Shown here: piece by piece, positions 62,233 to 64,000 of the stretch
How the letters are laid out: each line of letters opens with the position of its first letter
How positions within the stretch are numbered: position 1 is the stretch's first letter
Assembly (NCBI GenBank): GCA_920105625.2
Contig: OV050030.1
Span: 253,177,889 to 253,241,888 of the forward strand
Direction of reading: 5' to 3'
Source of the DNA: Clusia tigrina
Taxonomy: Eukaryota > Arthropoda > Insecta > Diptera > Clusiidae
Length of the DNA stretch: 64,000 nt
Program-made: the position numbers and the translations under genes
The notes under the pieces: model-generated
Seen by the model: the letters and a program-made list of their open reading frames with translations, nothing else
Database searches by the model: none
What the model was told of the DNA's origin: nothing

Positions 62233-64000
62233 TTTATCGTTACAAAATTTTAAGGTTTTATGACGCTCCAGTAAAAAGTTACAAGCATTTGTATGTTGCA
62301 AACTTTGATAGGTGTAGGACGTACCGTATATAAGTTAGGGCCATTTGAAGTTTTATCAGTGTTTGATTTGGGACTAAAGGGTAGCATAGCTTTGAGCGAT
62401 AGCTTAAATTGACAATAGGCTCGAGTACTTTATTGTTACAAAATTTCAAGGTTTTATGGCTCTCCAGTAAAAATTTACAAGCACTTGTATGTTGCAAATT
62501 TTGATAAGTGTAGGACGTAGCGTATAAAAGTTAGGACCATTTGAAGTTTTATCAGTGTTTGATTTGGGACTCAAGGGTAGCATAGCTTTGAGCGATAGAT
62601 TAAATTGACAAGAGGGTCGAGTAGTTTATTGTTACAAAATTTCCAGGTTTTATGACGCTCCAGTAAAAAGTTACAAGCATTTGTATGTTGCAAACTTTGA
62701 TAGGTGTAGGGCGTACCGTATAGAAGTTAGCGCCATTTGAAGTTTTATTAATGTATGATTTGGGACTCAAGGGTAGCATAGCTTTGAGCGATAGCTTAAA
62801 TTGACAAGAGGCTCGAGTACTTTATTGTTACAAAATTTCAAGGTTTTATGACGCACCAGTAAAAAGTTACAAGCATTTGTATGTTGCAAACTTTGATAGG
62901 TGTAGGACGTACCAAATAGAAGTTAGGGCCATTTGAAGTTTTATCAGTGTTTGATTTGGGACTCAAGGGTAGCATAGCTTTGAGCGATAGCTTAAATTTA
63001 CAAGAGGCTCGAGTACTTTATTGTTACAAAATTTCCAATTTTTATGACGCTCCAGTAAAAAGTTACAAGCATTTGTATGTTGCAAACTTTGATAGGTATA
63101 GGATGCACCGTATAGAAGTTAGGGCCATTTGAACTTTTATCAATGTATGATTTGGGACTCAAGGGTAGCATAGCTTTGAGCGATAGCTTAATTTGACAAG
63201 TGGCTCGAGTACTTTATTGTTACAAAATTTCAAGGTTTTATGACGCACCAGTAAAAAGTTACAAGCATTTGTATGTTGCAAACTTTGATAGGTGTAGGAC
63301 GTACCGTATAGAAGTTAGGGCCATTTGAAGTTTTATCAGTGTTTGATTTGGGACTCAAGGGTAGCATAGCTTTGAGCGATAGCTTAAATTTACAAGAGGC
63401 TCGAGTACTTTATTGTTACAAAATTTCAAGGTCTTATGACGCTCCAGTAAAAAGTTACAAGCATTTGTATGTTGGAAACTTTGATAGGTGTAGGACGTAC
63501 CGTATGGAAGTTAAGGCAATTTGAAGTTTTATCAGTTTTTGATTTGGGACTCAAGGGTAGCATAACTTTGATCGATAGCTTAAATTGACAAGAGGCTCGA
63601 GTACTTTATTGTTACAAAATTTCAAGGTTTTATGACGCTCCAGTAAAAAGTTACAAGCATTTGTATGTTGCAAACTTTGATAGGTGTAGGACGTACCGTA
63701 CAGAAGTTAGGGACATTTGAAGTTTTATCAGTGTTTGATTTGGGACTCAAGGGTAGCATAGCTTTGAGCGATAGCTTAAATTGACAAGAGGCTCAAGTAC
63801 TTTATTGTTACAAAATTTCAAGGTCTTATGACGTTCCAGTAAAAAGTTACAAGCATTTGTATGTTGGAAACTTTGATAGGTGTAGGACGTACCGTATGGA
63901 AGTTAGGGCCATTTGAAGTTTTATCAGTGTTTGATTTGGGACTCAAGGGTAGCATAGCTTTGAGCGATAGCTTAAATTGACAAGAGGCTCGAGTACTTTA

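Larger units (their letters stand above)
1..64000. repeat. Satellite DNA array, 196 bp monomer, about 327 head-to-tail copies
   Basis: The monomer, taken to start at ttgggactcaaggg, recurs every 196 bp (starts 1, 197, 393, 589 and so on to 63936). All copies are in the same orientation and the window begins and ends inside the array. The consensus has 73 G/C of 196. It carries CTCGAG at monomer positions 53-58, five CpGs (30, 55, 93, 149, 154), and A/T tracts at 73-79, 85-88, 102-106 and 180-183. Departures from 196 bp are single-base insertions or deletions at recurrent places and rarer deletions of 3, 5, 7, 11, 15, 17 and about 101 bp. There is no interruption by a transposon or by unique sequence. 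Such arrays typically make up centromeric, pericentromeric or knob heterochromatin; which of these applies here cannot be told from sequence alone. I do not recognise a named family. Confidence 0.98.
59240..64000. repeat. Heterogeneous right-hand stretch with one 1,763 bp-spaced duplication
   Basis: The monomers here are mostly consensus-like, with private changes. A block of about 440 bp (about 59190-59630) recurs at about 60950-61390, carrying ttggcactc, ggtcttatga, ttgaacgat, gttatcaaat and gctctag. Monomers 59828 and 60024 are a one-monomer tandem duplication (ggttatatgac, gctctag, tttggtagg, gacgtagcg). A P monomer is at 61983, V-W-X-Y-like monomers at 62368-63151, and G-like ones at 63348 and 63740. 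The last monomer (63936) is cut by the window end after 65 bp. Confidence 0.82.

Noticed and set aside
7252..62497. Minus-strand open frames of 68-72 codons (at 7252, 15402, 26143, 62279)
   Set aside because: They lie over ordinary monomers, cross a monomer boundary only where a local variant removes a stop, and are not kept in neighbouring copies. No coding signal.
4105..63524. Repeated plus-strand open frames of 61, 82-83 and 94 codons
   Set aside because: They start at GTG, or at an ATG inside the satellite, span one monomer or part of two, and exist only where a single base removes the TGA of the consensus. Variation between them shows no codon-position bias that I can see, the array has no promoter or terminator context, and the protein resembles nothing I know. 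They are shadows of the repeat.
1..64000. CRISPR array
   Set aside because: The repeat is 196 bp and contiguous; there are no unique spacers and no cas genes.
1..64000. Transposable element, telomere repeat, rDNA or tRNA inside the array
   Set aside because: Every monomer step from 1 to 64000 is accounted for by the satellite with only small indels. No foreign insert, terminal repeats, telomere-type hexamers/heptamers or RNA gene folds were seen.
1..64000. Identification of the species or a named satellite from the monomer
   Set aside because: The consensus does not match the plant, human or insect centromere satellites I can recall with confidence, and length alone is not diagnostic. Left open.

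Overview
The whole 64 kb window is one uninterrupted tandem satellite array. A monomer of about 196 bp (about 37% G+C in the consensus I derived by eye) repeats head to tail, always in the same orientation, for about 327 copies from the first base to the last. I stepped the monomer start (ttgggactcaaggg) through the entire window and every step fits 196 bp, apart from a small set of indels that I list. I see no unique sequence, no gene, no RNA gene, no transposon insertion and no inversion. This is eukaryotic heterochromatin of the kind found at centromeres, pericentromeres or knobs. The species cannot be read from it. A monomer near nucleosome-repeat length and CpG-decay-type variants would suit a plant or another genome with cytosine methylation, but that is inference. 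I do not recognise the monomer as a named family.

Monomers fall into recurrent variant types, and I use these codes throughout. T: acaatagg + tgcttta + cattactatg + gaattta + gttgtatc. U: gtagtatag + gattgc + ttcttac (U' has ttccaggttc and gtataggatg instead of ttcttac). V: gagcaatag + ggctctcc + aaattttgataag. W: gatagatta + agtagttt or agaagttt + gtagggcg + tcaatgtatg. X: gacgcacc. Y: aaatttac + ttccagg + ataggatgcacc (Y1 has caagctttt and gttcaggcc). R: aaattaac + caggaaaaag. D: tttatcg + ttttaa. Z: aattgcc + ggggctcgagaat + gacggtcc + gacatacc (Z' has aattgac and usually gacgctcc). G: aattgcaagg + tatgttgg + gtatgg. B: tttgtctgttac (B' also has caattttttatg). A: gtaacatag + ctcaagtacttta + cattagtatg + gtactgta. 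C: ggggctc + gcataac + aaatgtttc or aaatctttc + gtacag. Q: gataactta + attgataag. P: ttgtgactc + aaagtgac + gagtctag + gcttcag. S: consensus-like.

Layout. 1-1960: mixed monomers. 1961-3528: a 784 bp tetramer, twice. 3529-14889: blocks built on the order V W X Y R T U, with nested 1,372 bp and 1,960 bp tandem duplications. 14498-18025: a 9-mer of 1,764 bp, twice. 18026-22696: scrambled, with several chimeric monomers and internal deletions. 22697-26614: two related copies of a larger order. 26615-31315: mixed, with segments that match 3.3-5 kb and 62 kb. 31316-33667: a 6-mer of 1,176 bp, twice. 34452-41704: an 11-mer of 2,157 bp and deletion derivatives. 41705-42881 and 48567-52097: a 1,177 bp 6-mer, one copy and then three in tandem, as part of a 3.2 kb segment duplicated 6,862 bp apart. 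52098-58858: rearranged copies of the same types. 58859-64000: more heterogeneous, with one 1,763 bp-spaced duplication.

There are no genes to work together. What the window records is how a satellite evolves: unequal exchange in register, local homogenisation into higher-order repeats (HORs), transfer of segments over tens of kilobases, and rare slippage or end-joining deletions. The short open frames of about 61 codons are by-products of single-base variants in the monomer and I do not annotate them as genes.
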